Positions 34,396-43,371 of a DNA stretch of 64,000 nt are shown here, piece after piece. The stretch's first letter is position 1. Every line of letters starts with the position of its first letter. The DNA comes from Flavisolibacter ginsenosidimutans (lineage in GTDB: Bacteria; Bacteroidota; Bacteroidia; Chitinophagales; Chitinophagaceae): NCBI RefSeq assembly GCF_007970805.1, contig NZ_CP042433.1, forward strand, positions 1,922,001 through 1,986,000, read 5' to 3'. Both the position numbers and the translations under genes were made by a program. The notes beneath the pieces are model-generated. The model ran no database searches. It had not been told where the DNA came from and was given only the letters and a program-made list of their open reading frames with translations.

Positions 34396-34426
34396 TTTGA
34401 TTTTTTTACGATTGCTCTTATTTTGG
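34396..34426 (+). promoter_or_regulatory. Promoter of the glycosidase gene
   Basis: TTTG (34396-34399) is followed after 19 bases by TATTTTGG (34419-34426), one mismatch from TAnnTTTG. A TTGAGC...GCTCAA inverted repeat lies just downstream (about 34436-34456), a possible operator. Confidence 0.6.
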
Positions 34427-34479
34427 TTCGTCATTGAGCGCCAAAATAATTGCTCAATTCATTACCTTAAAAAAACTAT

Positions 34480-35604
34480 ATGACCGCCACCAACGTTACC
34501 GTTCCCTTCTTAGAACAAGACCCCGAATTGGCCCACCGATGGAGCGCCGAAAAAGCCGAAGCCTGGATGAAAGAAGCCGGATGGCTTGTGGGATGCAACT
34601 ACGTTCCCGGCAACGCCATCAACCAGCTTGAAATGTGGCAGAAGAGCAGCTTCTCTCCTGCCCTCATTGACCGGGAACTCGGCTGGGCTGCCTCGCTTGG
34701 GTTTAACACCGTTCGTGTGTTCTTGCATCATCTTTTGTGGGAAGAAAACGCTCACGGTTTCCTGCAACGCATCGACGAATACCTTGCCATTGCGCACAAG
34801 CACGGCATTCGCACCATGTTTGTTTTGTTTGACGCCGTTTGGAACCCGTTTCCAAAGCTGGGCAAACAACCACAGCCCAAACACAACGTGCACAATTCCG
34901 GTTGGGTGCAATGTCCGGGCTACGACGTGCTGAACAACCCGGCGAACTACGACAGCTTGCACAGCTACGTGCACGGCATTGTTTCGCATTTTAAGGCCGA
35001 CGAAAGAGTGCTGATATGGGATTTGTACAACGAACCCGATAACATGAACCTGGCTTCGTACAAAGACGACGACTACATTGTGCACAAAGCAGAACTTTCG
35101 ATGGCTTTGCTGAGAAAAGCCATCAATTGGGTTCGGGCCATTAATCCTTCGCAACCCATTACAATGGCGCCTTGGCAAAACGACTGGAGCTGCGACACCA
35201 AGATCACAGCGCTTGACAATTACATGTTCTCGCATTCCGACATCGTGAGCTTCCATTGCTACGAGAACAAAAGCGGAATGGAGGCCCGCATTCAGGACGT
35301 AAAGCGTTACGGCCGCCCCATGCTTTGCACTGAGTACATGGCAAGACCCTTTGGCAACACTTTTCAGGAAATTCTGCCGCTGTTTAAAAAGTACGGCATC
35401 GGTGCGTACAACTGGGGATTGGTTGCGGGTAAAACGCAAACGCATTGTCCCTGGGATTCATGGCAAGTGAAATACGAAAGCGAACCGGAACTTTGGTTTC
35501 ACGACATCTTTCGCGAGAACGGTGAGCCTTACATTTTAGAAGAAGTGGAGTATTTGCGCACCCTGCTAAACGTGGAAAAAGAATCGCTTCAGGAAGTGGC
35601 CTAA
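34480..35604 (+). CDS. Cytosolic clan-A glycoside hydrolase (cellulase-like)
   Basis: 374 residues, no signal peptide. A TIM barrel with LGFNTVRVFLHHLLW, the acid/base glutamate in IWDLYNEPDN and the nucleophile glutamate in MLCTEYMARP, spaced as in clan GH-A families such as GH5. IGAYNWGLVAGKTQT and SWQVKYESEPELWFHD complete the C-terminal part. Similar proteins are often labelled 1,4-beta-xylanase. Lacking a secretion signal, it probably acts on imported oligosaccharides. Exact substrate is unresolved. The galK neighbour suggests mixed plant-sugar use. Confidence 0.82.
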   Translation: MTATNVTVPFLEQDPELAHRWSAEKAEAWMKEAGWLVGCNYVPGNAINQLEMWQKSSFSPALIDRELGWAASLGFNTVRVFLHHLLWEENAHGFLQRIDEYLAIAHKHGIRTMFVLFDAVWNPFPKLGKQPQPKHNVHNSGWVQCPGYDVLNNPANYDSLHSYVHGIVSHFKADERVLIWDLYNEPDNMNLASYKDDDYIVHKAELSMALLRKAINWVRAINPSQPITMAPWQNDWSCDTKITALDNYMFSHSDIVSFHCYENKSGMEARIQDVKRYGRPMLCTEYMARPFGNTFQEILPLFKKYGIGAYNWGLVAGKTQTHCPWDSWQVKYESEPELWFHDIFRENGEPYILEEVEYLRTLLNVEKESLQEVA

Positions 35605-35627
35605 CATAATTCTTGATACTGACAATC

Positions 35628-35656
35628 AACCGCCTTAAACAAGGCGGTTTTATTTT
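35628..35656 (+). terminator. Terminator after the glycosidase gene
   Basis: AACCGCCTT pairs with AAGGCGGTT around a four-base loop, followed by TTATTTTT. It lies 24 bp beyond the stop codon. Confidence 0.85.
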
Positions 35657-35727
35657 TCGGCACCGGGCCGGTCATTTGCAAGGGGAATGCTTATCTTTCG
35701 ATAACAAGCCAAAACCTCTTCGCAGTC

Positions 35728-37479
35728 ATGCGTAAAATTGTTTTGTCATTCTCCGTTGCTTTCGTCCTGCTCCTTGCGGTGATTGTATTAAACCGCGTTA
35801 CTTATAACAATACCAAAGGTTACACGCTTCGGACCGACCATTCAAACCGGATAATTAAACTTTACGACAGGATCGGAAACCAGTTGCGCAGCGCCGAAAT
35901 TTTTTCTCCATCCTATGAACAGTCGGCTGCCGGCGGCCTGTACGCCGTTTACAAAGCCGATGCCGACAGCATGGTAAACACGCTTTTTCGTCTGCAAAAG
36001 GAAGTCATTGACCGGAAAGAACAAATAACCATTGTTGATTCGATGCTGTTTTTGACCAAGCGGCACATTGACGTGCTGCGGAAAAAAAACATTCTTGAAC
36101 TGATAAACACCCGGGAAGACTGGCGCTTTGGCGAACTGCTACAAATTCAACAACTCATTGACAGAGGATCGAAGTTGGAAGAGGCTTTGCTCGTTCAGCG
36201 AAGAGCCGGCCTTGACCGCTCAAATCGCCAGAACAACCTGCTGACGGTTTCACTTGCCGTTTTTGCGCTGTCTATCATCATTGCCACGTTTTTCAGCCAG
36301 TTTTATTTGAGCAAGAAAAGCAAATGGCTCGAAGGATTTTTGGAGTCGGTTTTGAACACGTCGCAAAACGGTCTTCTTCATTGCCGCGCCGTTCGGAAGA
36401 AAAAAGAGATCGTGGATTTCAAGCTCGTTTATGCAAATAAAGCCAGCAGCGATTTGTTGGATGCTGATCCCAAAACATTTGTGGGCAAACGCTGGAGCGA
36501 AATACCCGCCTTTAAAGACGCGTCGCTTTTTACGGCTTGTGCAAACGTCATTGCCACGCAACAGGAAGCCGAACTGGAGCATATTCAAAAACTGGCGAAC
36601 GCAGAAAAGTCCTTTGCCTTGTCGGTAGCAAAACTAAAAGACGGCGTAACAATTTCGTTTTACGAAAACACCGACATAAAAAAAACGGCGCAGGAACTAA
36701 AGAAAAACATCACGGCGCTTGAGCAAACCAACCGCGAGTTAGAAGAATACGCCTACGCCGCCAGCCACGATTTGCAAGAGCCGCTGCGCAAAATCAAAAC
36801 CTTTGGCATTTTTTTGAAAGAATCGCAATACCAACGGCTTGACGACAAAGGCCAACAACAACTGGACAAAATTATACAGGCCACCGAGCGAATGACGATG
36901 CTGATTAAAGACCTGCTTTCGTTTTCGGGATTGAAAACAAAAAACGAAGAATTTGAACTGACCGATTTAAACGAGATTTTGAACAACGTACTGCAAGACC
37001 TGGAAGTTATGATCGAACAAAAACACGCCATCGTCACCCACGAAAGGTTGCCGGAAACCTACGCCATTCCCGTGCAAATCAACCAGCTTTTTTACAACCT
37101 CGTGAACAATTCGCTTAAATTTTCTAAGGCCGATTTGCCCCTGCATTTAGACGTGAGTTGCAAACCGGTTCAAAGCAAGGACATCGCCGACGTGGTGGGT
37201 TTGAACCCCGGCGAAACGTACTACGAAATTATTTTCAGCGACAACGGCATCGGCTTTAACCAGCATTACGCAAGACAAATTTTTGAACTGTTCAAGCGCC
37301 TGCACGACAAGGGCCGTTACGCCGGCTCGGGCATTGGGCTATCGCTGTGTAAAAAGGTAGTTACAAATCACAATGGCATTATCGTAGCCAACGGTAAAGA
37401 AGGTGTCGGCGCACAGTTTTACATTTACCTTCCGCAATCACCGTCGTTCAAAACCCCCTCTGCGCAAGAAGACGAATGA
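35728..37479 (+). CDS. Membrane sensor histidine kinase, phytochrome-type transmitter
   Basis: 583 residues. An N-terminal helix (residues 5-21) and a second near 175-200 enclose a helical extracytoplasmic CHASE3-like domain, followed by a PAS-like region (SVLNTSQNGLLHCRAV), a coiled coil and a HisKA domain (YAYAASHDLQEPLRKIKTFG, H347). The HATPase domain has NQLFYNLVNNSLKFS, IIFSDNGIGFN and GSGIGLSLCKKVV. The ASHDLQEPLR motif is typical of the bacteriophytochrome-like kinase class. No response regulator is adjacent. Its 3' end overlaps convergent miaA by 32 bp. Confidence 0.9.
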   Translation: MRKIVLSFSVAFVLLLAVIVLNRVTYNNTKGYTLRTDHSNRIIKLYDRIGNQLRSAEIFSPSYEQSAAGGLYAVYKADADSMVNTLFRLQKEVIDRKEQITIVDSMLFLTKRHIDVLRKKNILELINTREDWRFGELLQIQQLIDRGSKLEEALLVQRRAGLDRSNRQNNLLTVSLAVFALSIIIATFFSQFYLSKKSKWLEGFLESVLNTSQNGLLHCRAVRKKKEIVDFKLVYANKASSDLLDADPKTFVGKRWSEIPAFKDASLFTACANVIATQQEAELEHIQKLANAEKSFALSVAKLKDGVTISFYENTDIKKTAQELKKNITALEQTNRELEEYAYAASHDLQEPLRKIKTFGIFLKESQYQRLDDKGQQQLDKIIQATERMTMLIKDLLSFSGLKTKNEEFELTDLNEILNNVLQDLEVMIEQKHAIVTHERLPETYAIPVQINQLFYNLVNNSLKFSKADLPLHLDVSCKPVQSKDIADVVGLNPGETYYEIIFSDNGIGFNQHYARQIFELFKRLHDKGRYAGSGIGLSLCKKVVTNHNGIIVANGKEGVGAQFYIYLPQSPSFKTPSAQEDE

Positions 37480-38425
37480 CGTCTTCTGCAAGCGGAGCAC
37501 ACCACGAATATTTTTTGTCTTTCCGGAACCAGGTTAATTGCCGCTTGGCATACTGCCGCGTGTTTTGTTTAATGGCTTCGACGGCTTCATTCAAAGAGAC
37601 TTCATTTTTTAGATGGGCAAACAATTCTTTATAGCCCACGGTCTGCAAAGCGTTCAGGTATTGATACGGCTGAAGCGATTTTACTTCCTCCAGCAAACCT
37701 TCGTTCATCATTTTGTCAACGCGTGTGTTGATGTTGCGGTGAAGCGTTTCTTTCGGCAACTCCAATGCAATTTTAATCACGTTGAAATCGCGGTGCTTCT
37801 TCTCTCCTTTTTGAAAAGAAAAAATGGATTGGCCTGCCGCTTTCGCTACTTCCAAAGCCCGCATCATTCGTTGCGGATTTTGCGTTTCGCCTTTTTGCCA
37901 AAACAGCGGGTCTTGTATTTTGATTTCTTCCCGCAACCATTCAATGCCCTTTTCCCTATAAGCCGAAACAATTTCTTTGTGAACGGTTTCGGGCACATGT
38001 GGAATTGGGTCCATGCCCTCGGCAAAAGCTTTTATGTACAAGCCCGTGCCGCCAACCATTACAACTGTATCGTGTTGTTGAAAGAGTTCAGCCGCTTTTT
38101 GCAGCGCATATTCCTCAAAGGTTGCGGCCGTCACTTTTTGCTGAATGGAATGCGAAGCGATGAAGTGATGCGGAACGGCTTTTAGTTCTTCTTCCGACGG
38201 GCGGGCAACACCAACGTTCAATTCTTTGTAACACTGCCGGCTGTCCGCCGAAATAATTTCCGTAGCCAAATGTTTTGCTATTTCAATGGCAACCGAAGTC
38301 TTCCCGGCGGCTGTTGGCCCGGCAATAATGATAACGGTTTTTTGAGCGTGTTGCACGGTTGCAAAATAAGGTTTCTGTGAAATGAAATCTTTTGTTTTCG
38401 GGTGAATCGCCTTTTCTCTTTGCAT
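37448..38425 (-). CDS. miaA: tRNA dimethylallyltransferase MiaA
   Basis: 325 residues. The P-loop IIAGPTAAGKTS (34-45), ISADSRQCYKELNVGVARP, VGGTGLYIKAF and RQYAKRQLTWFRKD are the family signatures. It adds dimethylallyl to A37 of tRNAs reading UNN codons. The N-terminus is about 25 residues longer than usual, but the only ATG before the P-loop is at 38425; a non-ATG start nearer the P-loop is possible. The 3' end overlaps the kinase gene on the opposite strand. Confidence 0.96.
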   Translation of the reverse strand: MQREKAIHPKTKDFISQKPYFATVQHAQKTVIIIAGPTAAGKTSVAIEIAKHLATEIISADSRQCYKELNVGVARPSEEELKAVPHHFIASHSIQQKVTAATFEEYALQKAAELFQQHDTVVMVGGTGLYIKAFAEGMDPIPHVPETVHKEIVSAYREKGIEWLREEIKIQDPLFWQKGETQNPQRMMRALEVAKAAGQSIFSFQKGEKKHRDFNVIKIALELPKETLHRNINTRVDKMMNEGLLEEVKSLQPYQYLNALQTVGYKELFAHLKNEVSLNEAVEAIKQNTRQYAKRQLTWFRKDKKYSWCAPLAEDVIRLLAQRGF

Positions 38426-38620
38426 CCATTACAAAGCGTGTGAAAAAATTCACCAATGCCGTTCAGCAAACAAACGGTTTTCTGCCCTCGACTTATCGCA
38501 AAAGCACTTTGTTTTGCGATAAGTTTCACAAAGAATAAATTACTTTAGGAGAAACTGCGGCAGCGTCTATTTGTCAGCAAAAAAATAAACGAGGAAAGTA
38601 AATTATCAATCACAACTGCT

Positions 38621-40165
38621 ATGATGAAAAAGAGAGTGTACATCAAATGGCTGGTTTTGTTTTTTGCGCTGCAGAATGTTTTTATTACGACTTATTCCCA
38701 GACCATATCCTACAGCCGGCAAGCCGGCAAATTGCCCGCGTACGACAAAATGCAACTGGTTGCGAACGTGGCCGGAAACCATCACCTGTTGTTCCTGAAA
38801 AAAGATGAACCAATCAGGGCTTTTATTTTTGACCGCGAACTTCAGTTCACCGGTGAAATAGAACTGCCGGTGAAATGGTCGGACAGTTTCGACGTTCGGC
38901 TTATCCCTCTCAATGACGTTTACTACCTGCATTTGTATGGAAAAGGAAAAGCAAGACCGGAGTTGTGGAAGGTTACGGCACAGGGCGATGCCACGTCCTT
39001 AACCTCAAGGTTTCAGCAATTCATTGACACCGCTTTCAAACAGAATACAACCGTTGTGCAATTGGTGAACAGGAACGAGCAATTGGTTGTTATTGCAAAC
39101 ACGTATTACGAAGAACAAAGAGTGCTGGCAACGACCGTCACCAGCGTTGACGAGAATTTTAAAACTCTTTCGTCGCGTACCTTTTCGTATCCGTTTGAGC
39201 GGGGCGCCAATTTGTTGAGTCAACTTACGCTCATTGGCGAAGATTTGTTCATTTTAAAACCCACGAGACATACGCAGAATTATTCACTGGACCTGATAAG
39301 AGCCGAGACGGCAACGGGCAAAATGTTTCGAAAGACCTTTACCAGCACCGATAACTTTACGCCGGGTTCCGCGTTTCGCTTTCTTGCCAAAGACTCCAGT
39401 CTTCTTCTCCAATCCAGTCTTGGATCAAAAATATTTATCAGCAAGCTAAGCCTCTCGCTAAAAGAAATGATGCCGCCTCGTTTAATTGAATCGAGGTTTA
39501 GCAGCAAGATTCCCGGCCATTTTATATTTCTGGGCGGAGACGTGGAGCAATGGCTCGCCATGAGTCTCGCGGTGTCGCGTTCCCGCTCACAATCAGGCAA
39601 TACATACATGCTTGCGCCTGAAAACTTCAGGCCCAGGAATGGCTACGACAATGCCGGACGCATGATGAATTATCAGGCTGATGACATATCAGCGTACAGA
39701 AACACATTAACAGGTTATGGCTCTTACGCACGTCCTTATTATTACGAATCAGACTTCTCAAACTTACCGTCAAGAAACAGAATACGTTCGGTTGTTGCGG
39801 ACAAGGATCCGTTGCCGGTTCGCTTTTTAGCAATGGACAAAGATTTTAAGCCGGCAGGCGACAGCATTTTCGACAATAAAAAAGGGGCGGCTGTTCTAAA
39901 CGCATCGCAGTTTGCTTGCTTTACGGTAAACGGCAAAAACTGCCTCATTTTAAGACAGGAACTTCCGCATTCAAAAAAAGGCCTTTTGCTGGTTTATGTA
40001 AATGATAAAAACCAAATCATTGCATCCGACATTACCGTTTTCGAAAACTTTGACTATCTCCTGCAAAATGCGCAAACGCCCGGCAAAGACACGTTGTTAA
40101 TGCCTTTTGTGCAGAAGTCGGAAGTAGGACTGGTAAAACTCCGGTTTAAAAACCTGGAAAAATAA
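38621..40165 (+). CDS. Secreted protein of unknown function
   Basis: 514 residues, opening with two methionines (38621 or 38624) and a signal peptide (WLVLFFALQNVFITTYSQ). The mature chain is beta-rich with propeller-like short strands (QLVVIANTYYEEQRVLATTV, LTLIGEDLFIL, CLILRQELPHSKKGLLLVYV), and it has a stretch rich in N, Y, R and S around 330-385. I recognise no domain. It may be an extracytoplasmic beta-propeller. No obvious operon partner; flanking spacers are about 190 bp on each side. Confidence 0.7.
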   Translation: MMKKRVYIKWLVLFFALQNVFITTYSQTISYSRQAGKLPAYDKMQLVANVAGNHHLLFLKKDEPIRAFIFDRELQFTGEIELPVKWSDSFDVRLIPLNDVYYLHLYGKGKARPELWKVTAQGDATSLTSRFQQFIDTAFKQNTTVVQLVNRNEQLVVIANTYYEEQRVLATTVTSVDENFKTLSSRTFSYPFERGANLLSQLTLIGEDLFILKPTRHTQNYSLDLIRAETATGKMFRKTFTSTDNFTPGSAFRFLAKDSSLLLQSSLGSKIFISKLSLSLKEMMPPRLIESRFSSKIPGHFIFLGGDVEQWLAMSLAVSRSRSQSGNTYMLAPENFRPRNGYDNAGRMMNYQADDISAYRNTLTGYGSYARPYYYESDFSNLPSRNRIRSVVADKDPLPVRFLAMDKDFKPAGDSIFDNKKGAAVLNASQFACFTVNGKNCLILRQELPHSKKGLLLVYVNDKNQIIASDITVFENFDYLLQNAQTPGKDTLLMPFVQKSEVGLVKLRFKNLEK

Positions 40166-40356
40166 ATCCCGGCCTTCAAACAGTATTGAGTTGATGCGGC
40201 GGGCACTTTGCCGATACCGTTCTGCGATCATTCGTAGCGAGCACCAAAGAACTTGGGCCTATTGCAGCAGGCCGGATAAATAATTTTGCAAAACTTTAAT
40301 CGCCGCAGTGACGGCAATCATAGATCGGTGCTTTGCACTAAAGTAAATTTATACCG

Positions 40357-40722
40357 ATGAAGAGCGCTGCCACCATATTTCTCCTTGTACTTCTGGCGTC
40401 AATACAAACGCCGATCGGGCAGCTTTTTAAACTTCCCTTGCTCATTGAACATTTTATACAGCACCGGAATCAGGATGGGGTTTCGCTTTTTGGTTTTTTG
40501 GAAGACCATTATGCAACAAACCATAACGACGCAGATTCGCGAGAAGACGAAGAGTTGCCATTTAAGAATGTCAAATTCCACAGTATTGGTTACGCAATTT
40601 TGACGTTGCCCGTCCATGCCGGTGTACCCGCATCTTTCCCAGGCGACAAGAAGATTGTTTTTCCAAACACAAATATGCCACACCAACATTTAGCCAGTAT
40701 TTTTCACCCGCCAAGAGTGTAG
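40357..40722 (+). CDS. Small exported His-rich protein of an envelope/metal-linked family
   Basis: 121 residues. A hydrophobic start (ATIFLLVLLASIQTPIGQ) leads to KLPLLIEHFIQHRNQDG and FLEDHYATNHNDADSREDEELPFK, then a His/Pro-containing end (HQHLASIFHPPRV). I recall this type from Bacteroidota clusters carrying heavy-metal efflux or copper genes, but none is here. The His/Asp/Glu-rich segments could bind metal (inferred). It opens a run of three small envelope genes spaced 62 and 20 bp. Confidence 0.65.
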   Translation: MKSAATIFLLVLLASIQTPIGQLFKLPLLIEHFIQHRNQDGVSLFGFLEDHYATNHNDADSREDEELPFKNVKFHSIGYAILTLPVHAGVPASFPGDKKIVFPNTNMPHQHLASIFHPPRV

Positions 40723-40784
40723 CCGTTATACTTATTCTTTCTAAGGAGACTATTTCCAATCTTATCAATTCAAAAACTTATTTT

Positions 40785-41300
40785 ATGAACAGTGTTCAAG
40801 TGCACTTGGCGTTAACCCATGTGCCGGTTATTTTATCGTTCGTTGGTTTAATAATGCTTGTCATAGCATTCTTTATTAAAAATTCCACGCTTACAAAAAC
40901 GTCATACATTCTGCTACTGGTTGCCGGTGTTGCTGCAATGCCCGTTTTCTTTACCGGAGAAGGCACTGAAGAAGCCATTGAAAATCTGCCCGGCGTATCA
41001 GAATCTGTGATAGAAAGGCATGAAGAAGTTGCAAAGCTGGCCATGATTGCAATTGCCGCCGCAGGTCTGGTGGCTTTAGCAGCGTTGCTTTCAGCCAGGT
41101 GGCAAACAACAGCCCGTGTGTTTAAGGTTGTCGTATTACTATTGGCGGTCACTTCCGGCGGATTGATGGCACAAACAGCACATTTAGGCGGACAGATACG
41201 GCACACAGAAATCAGAAACGGTATTGCCCTGCAGAACGGTAATGAAAACGCTGGTGGGAATGGAGGTAACGGCAGTCAACAGGAAAAGGACAATGATTAA
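40785..41300 (+). CDS. Four-TM membrane protein, DUF2231-like
   Basis: 171 residues. Four hydrophobic segments (PVILSFVGLIMLVIAFFI, YILLLVAGVAAMPVFF, LAMIAIAAAGLVALAAL, VVVLLLAVTSGGLMAQT) and a hydrophilic, N/G/Q-rich tail (GNENAGGNGGNGSQQ). The conserved start HLALTHVPVI, the GEGTEE loop and the AHLGGQIRHTE end resemble DUF2231-type membrane proteins; the histidines in the membrane could bind a cofactor. It lies between two small exported proteins in one probable operon. Confidence 0.7.
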   Translation: MNSVQVHLALTHVPVILSFVGLIMLVIAFFIKNSTLTKTSYILLLVAGVAAMPVFFTGEGTEEAIENLPGVSESVIERHEEVAKLAMIAIAAAGLVALAALLSARWQTTARVFKVVVLLLAVTSGGLMAQTAHLGGQIRHTEIRNGIALQNGNENAGGNGGNGSQQEKDND

Positions 41301-41320
41301 TCATTCAAAACTTTATCCAA

Positions 41321-41755
41321 ATGAAACAGTTATTAATCATACTGGCACTGGCCGTTGCATCCTGCACCAGCCAACAACCTGCGGAACAACAGGAAAGCAA
41401 AACCGTAAATAACAAGGAGAAGGCCATTGCAGCAATACCGCTTAACAATGGAACGAAATGGAAAGCTGACGAGGCTACAAAGAAAAACATTGCAGCAATG
41501 GTGCAGATAGTAAATGACAGCACTTATCAGAATGCGGGCAAAAGAAAGGAACTTTCTACTTCAATTCAAGACCAAATTGATAGACTGGTAAAACAGTGCA
41601 GCATGAAAGGTGCAGAACATGATGCCTTGCATGTGTGGCTTGAGAAAGTTTTGAAGGATGTAAAGGAATTAAAAGAAGAAGAAACCGATGAATACGACGA
41701 AGCCTATGCAGCATTGAAAAAAGATGTAGAGAGTTTTTATGACTTTTTCGAGTAG
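41321..41755 (+). CDS. Small lipoprotein
   Basis: 144 residues. Lipobox ALAVASCTS with C15. The mature part is charged and helical (KRKELSTSIQDQIDRLV, CSMKGAEHDALHVWLEKVL, DEYDEAYAALKKDVESFYDFF), with an IPLNNGTKWKADEATKKNI block that I have seen in exported Bacteroidota proteins near metal-resistance genes. No enzyme motif. It is the last gene of the three-gene run and is followed by a terminator. Confidence 0.7.
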   Translation: MKQLLIILALAVASCTSQQPAEQQESKTVNNKEKAIAAIPLNNGTKWKADEATKKNIAAMVQIVNDSTYQNAGKRKELSTSIQDQIDRLVKQCSMKGAEHDALHVWLEKVLKDVKELKEEETDEYDEAYAALKKDVESFYDFFE

Positions 41756-41761
41756 CAGATG

Positions 41762-41791
41762 GAACTCCTGCTGCGGCAGGAGTTCTCTTTT
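41762..41791 (+). terminator. Terminator after the three-gene envelope run
   Basis: GAACTCCTGC pairs with GCAGGAGTTC around a four-base loop, followed by TCTTTT. It lies seven bases past the lipoprotein stop codon. Confidence 0.88.
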
Positions 41792-41868
41792 AGCCTCTTG
41801 TAGCGACACAAACAAAAGAAAGGCGACCGTTAGTGTCAACCGTCACAAAACAAACACCTCAAAATCAC

Positions 41869-42342
41869 ATGAAGAATACGCATGAAATTGCCAGGCGTTT
41901 TCGGGAAGTAATTCTTAACGGCACATGGGTTGCCAACACCAATTACAAGCACCAGTTGACGGGCCTAAGCTGGGAACTGGCTACAGCCAAATCTGAATCC
42001 TTGAACACGATTGCCCTTCTTGTTCAACACATCCATTATTACATTAACGGAATAAAGAACGTTTTTACAGGCGGCAACCTCGAAATAAGAGACCAATACA
42101 GTTTTGATTTTGCGCCGGTTCGGTCACAAAGAGAATGGGAAGATTTTTTGACCGGCTTCTTCAACGATGCCGAAGAACTTACTTCCTTGATTGAACAAAT
42201 GCCCGAAGAAAAATTAAACGCTGTTTTTGTTGACGAAAAGTACGGCACCTATCAGCGAAACATAGACGGTATGATTGAACACAGTTACTACCATTTAGGG
42301 CAAATCGTCTTGCTCAAAAAAATCTTAGCAAACCGCCGTTAA
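41869..42342 (+). CDS. DinB-like four-helix-bundle protein
   Basis: 157 residues from the ATG at 41869 (a GTG 12 codons upstream is possible). Conserved histidines occur in LVQHIHYYINGI and MIEHSYYHLGQIVLLK, as in DinB/DUF1572 proteins, which coordinate a divalent metal in a four-helix bundle. FDFAPVRSQREWEDFLTGFF and LIEQMPEEKLN fit the fold. These proteins are often annotated as damage-inducible or thiol transferases such as bacillithiol transferase; specificity is unknown. bshA at the window end shows that the organism makes bacillithiol. Confidence 0.8.
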   Translation: MKNTHEIARRFREVILNGTWVANTNYKHQLTGLSWELATAKSESLNTIALLVQHIHYYINGIKNVFTGGNLEIRDQYSFDFAPVRSQREWEDFLTGFFNDAEELTSLIEQMPEEKLNAVFVDEKYGTYQRNIDGMIEHSYYHLGQIVLLKKILANRR

Positions 42343-42441
42343 CTGGCTTGCAACGACGGGTTGCATTTTCTTTGTTGGCCTTCTTAACTTCCCATTTTCT
42401 CCAACAATAATTATCTTTCTGATTGCAAAGAACAACCCGCA

Positions 42442-43278
42442 ATGGAACAATCGCTTGTTACCCTTTTACTCGTTGCCGCTACGGTTTTTATTTCGTACAA
42501 AGGCTTTAAGAATCCGCGTTTGATGGAGCGTTATTGTTTTGATGTGGACAAGGTTCTTGCTCAAAAAGAATACCTCCGCGTTATCAGTTCCGGCTTCCTG
42601 CACACTGGTTGGCTGCACCTCGTCTTTAACATGATCGTGCTACTCGGTTTCGGTACGATGCTTGAACCGATGATTGGCGGAATTAAAGTTTTGCTCATTT
42701 ATTTTTTGAGCATGATTGGCGGCGAACTGCTTGCCCTGCTTGTCCATAAATCCCACAGCGATTATACATCAGTGGGTGCGTCCGGCGCGGTAAATGGTAT
42801 TGTGTACGCAACCATCGCCCTTTTTCCCAACATGCCCTTTGGCTTTTTCTTTTTGCCGCTCTCGCTTCCGGCTTGGGTTTTTGGTTTGGGCTATGTGCTC
42901 TTTAGCATCTACGGCATCAAAGCAAGGTGGGGCAACGCGGCGCACACCTCGCATCTTGGCGGCGCAATCGTGGGTTTGTTGATTGCCGTTGCACTTTATC
43001 CCGAAACTGCCGCAAGCAATTACTTGCCAATACTGCTGATTGCCTTACCGACAATCGCCTTTATTGTTTTTGTTCTTTACAAACCCGAAAGCCTCCTCCT
43101 TGATTCGTTTTCAAAAAAGCAAAAGCATTATTCAATTGACCAGGAATACAATTACCGCAAGGCACAAGAGCGGGCCGGTATTGACAGCATTCTTGAAAAA
43201 ATTCACCGCAAGGGCCTGAAGAGTTTAACCAAAAGAGAAAAAGAAGCGCTGGAAGAATATTCAAGGGCAAACAAATGA
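42442..43278 (+). CDS. Rhomboid family intramembrane serine protease
   Basis: 278 residues with six or more membrane helices. Catalytic Ser114 in GASGAVNG and His171 in HTSHLGGAIVG form the dyad; HTGWLHLVFNM with N63 supplies the oxyanion region. After the membrane part there is a cytoplasmic, charged C-terminal extension (FSKKQKHYSIDQEYNYRKAQ, KGLKSLTKREKEALEEYSR) that ends in a helical motif similar to those in other Bacteroidota rhomboids. Substrates are unknown. It is followed by a repeat hairpin and the chaperone pair. Confidence 0.93.
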   Translation: MEQSLVTLLLVAATVFISYKGFKNPRLMERYCFDVDKVLAQKEYLRVISSGFLHTGWLHLVFNMIVLLGFGTMLEPMIGGIKVLLIYFLSMIGGELLALLVHKSHSDYTSVGASGAVNGIVYATIALFPNMPFGFFFLPLSLPAWVFGLGYVLFSIYGIKARWGNAAHTSHLGGAIVGLLIAVALYPETAASNYLPILLIALPTIAFIVFVLYKPESLLLDSFSKKQKHYSIDQEYNYRKAQERAGIDSILEKIHRKGLKSLTKREKEALEEYSRANK

Positions 43279-43291
43279 GAACGAAGGACGA

Positions 43292-43344
43292 AAGTCGGAG
43301 GTCAGAGGTTAGACATCAGACATCAGATATCCGACATCCGACTT
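43292..43344. repeat. Hairpin-forming degenerate spacer repeat
   Basis: AAGTCGGA (43292-43299) pairs with TCCGACTT (43337-43344). Between them CATCAGACATCAGATATCCGACATC is a string of related 7-8-base words. It lies between the rhomboid gene and the chaperone operon. Confidence 0.55.
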
Positions 43345-43358
43345 CCCTCATCTCTGGT

Positions 43359-43366
43359 TAATTTTG
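43359..43366 (+). promoter_or_regulatory. -7 element of the cbpA-like operon
   Basis: TAATTTTG is an exact TAnnTTTG and ends five bases before the ATG at 43372, predicting a near-leaderless mRNA. No clear -33 element is seen. Confidence 0.5.
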
Positions 43367-43371
43367 AACTT

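Noticed and set aside
34510-35445. Minus-strand frame of 311 codons opposite the glycosidase gene
   Set aside because: The plus-strand protein has catalytic motifs; the antisense product resembles no family.
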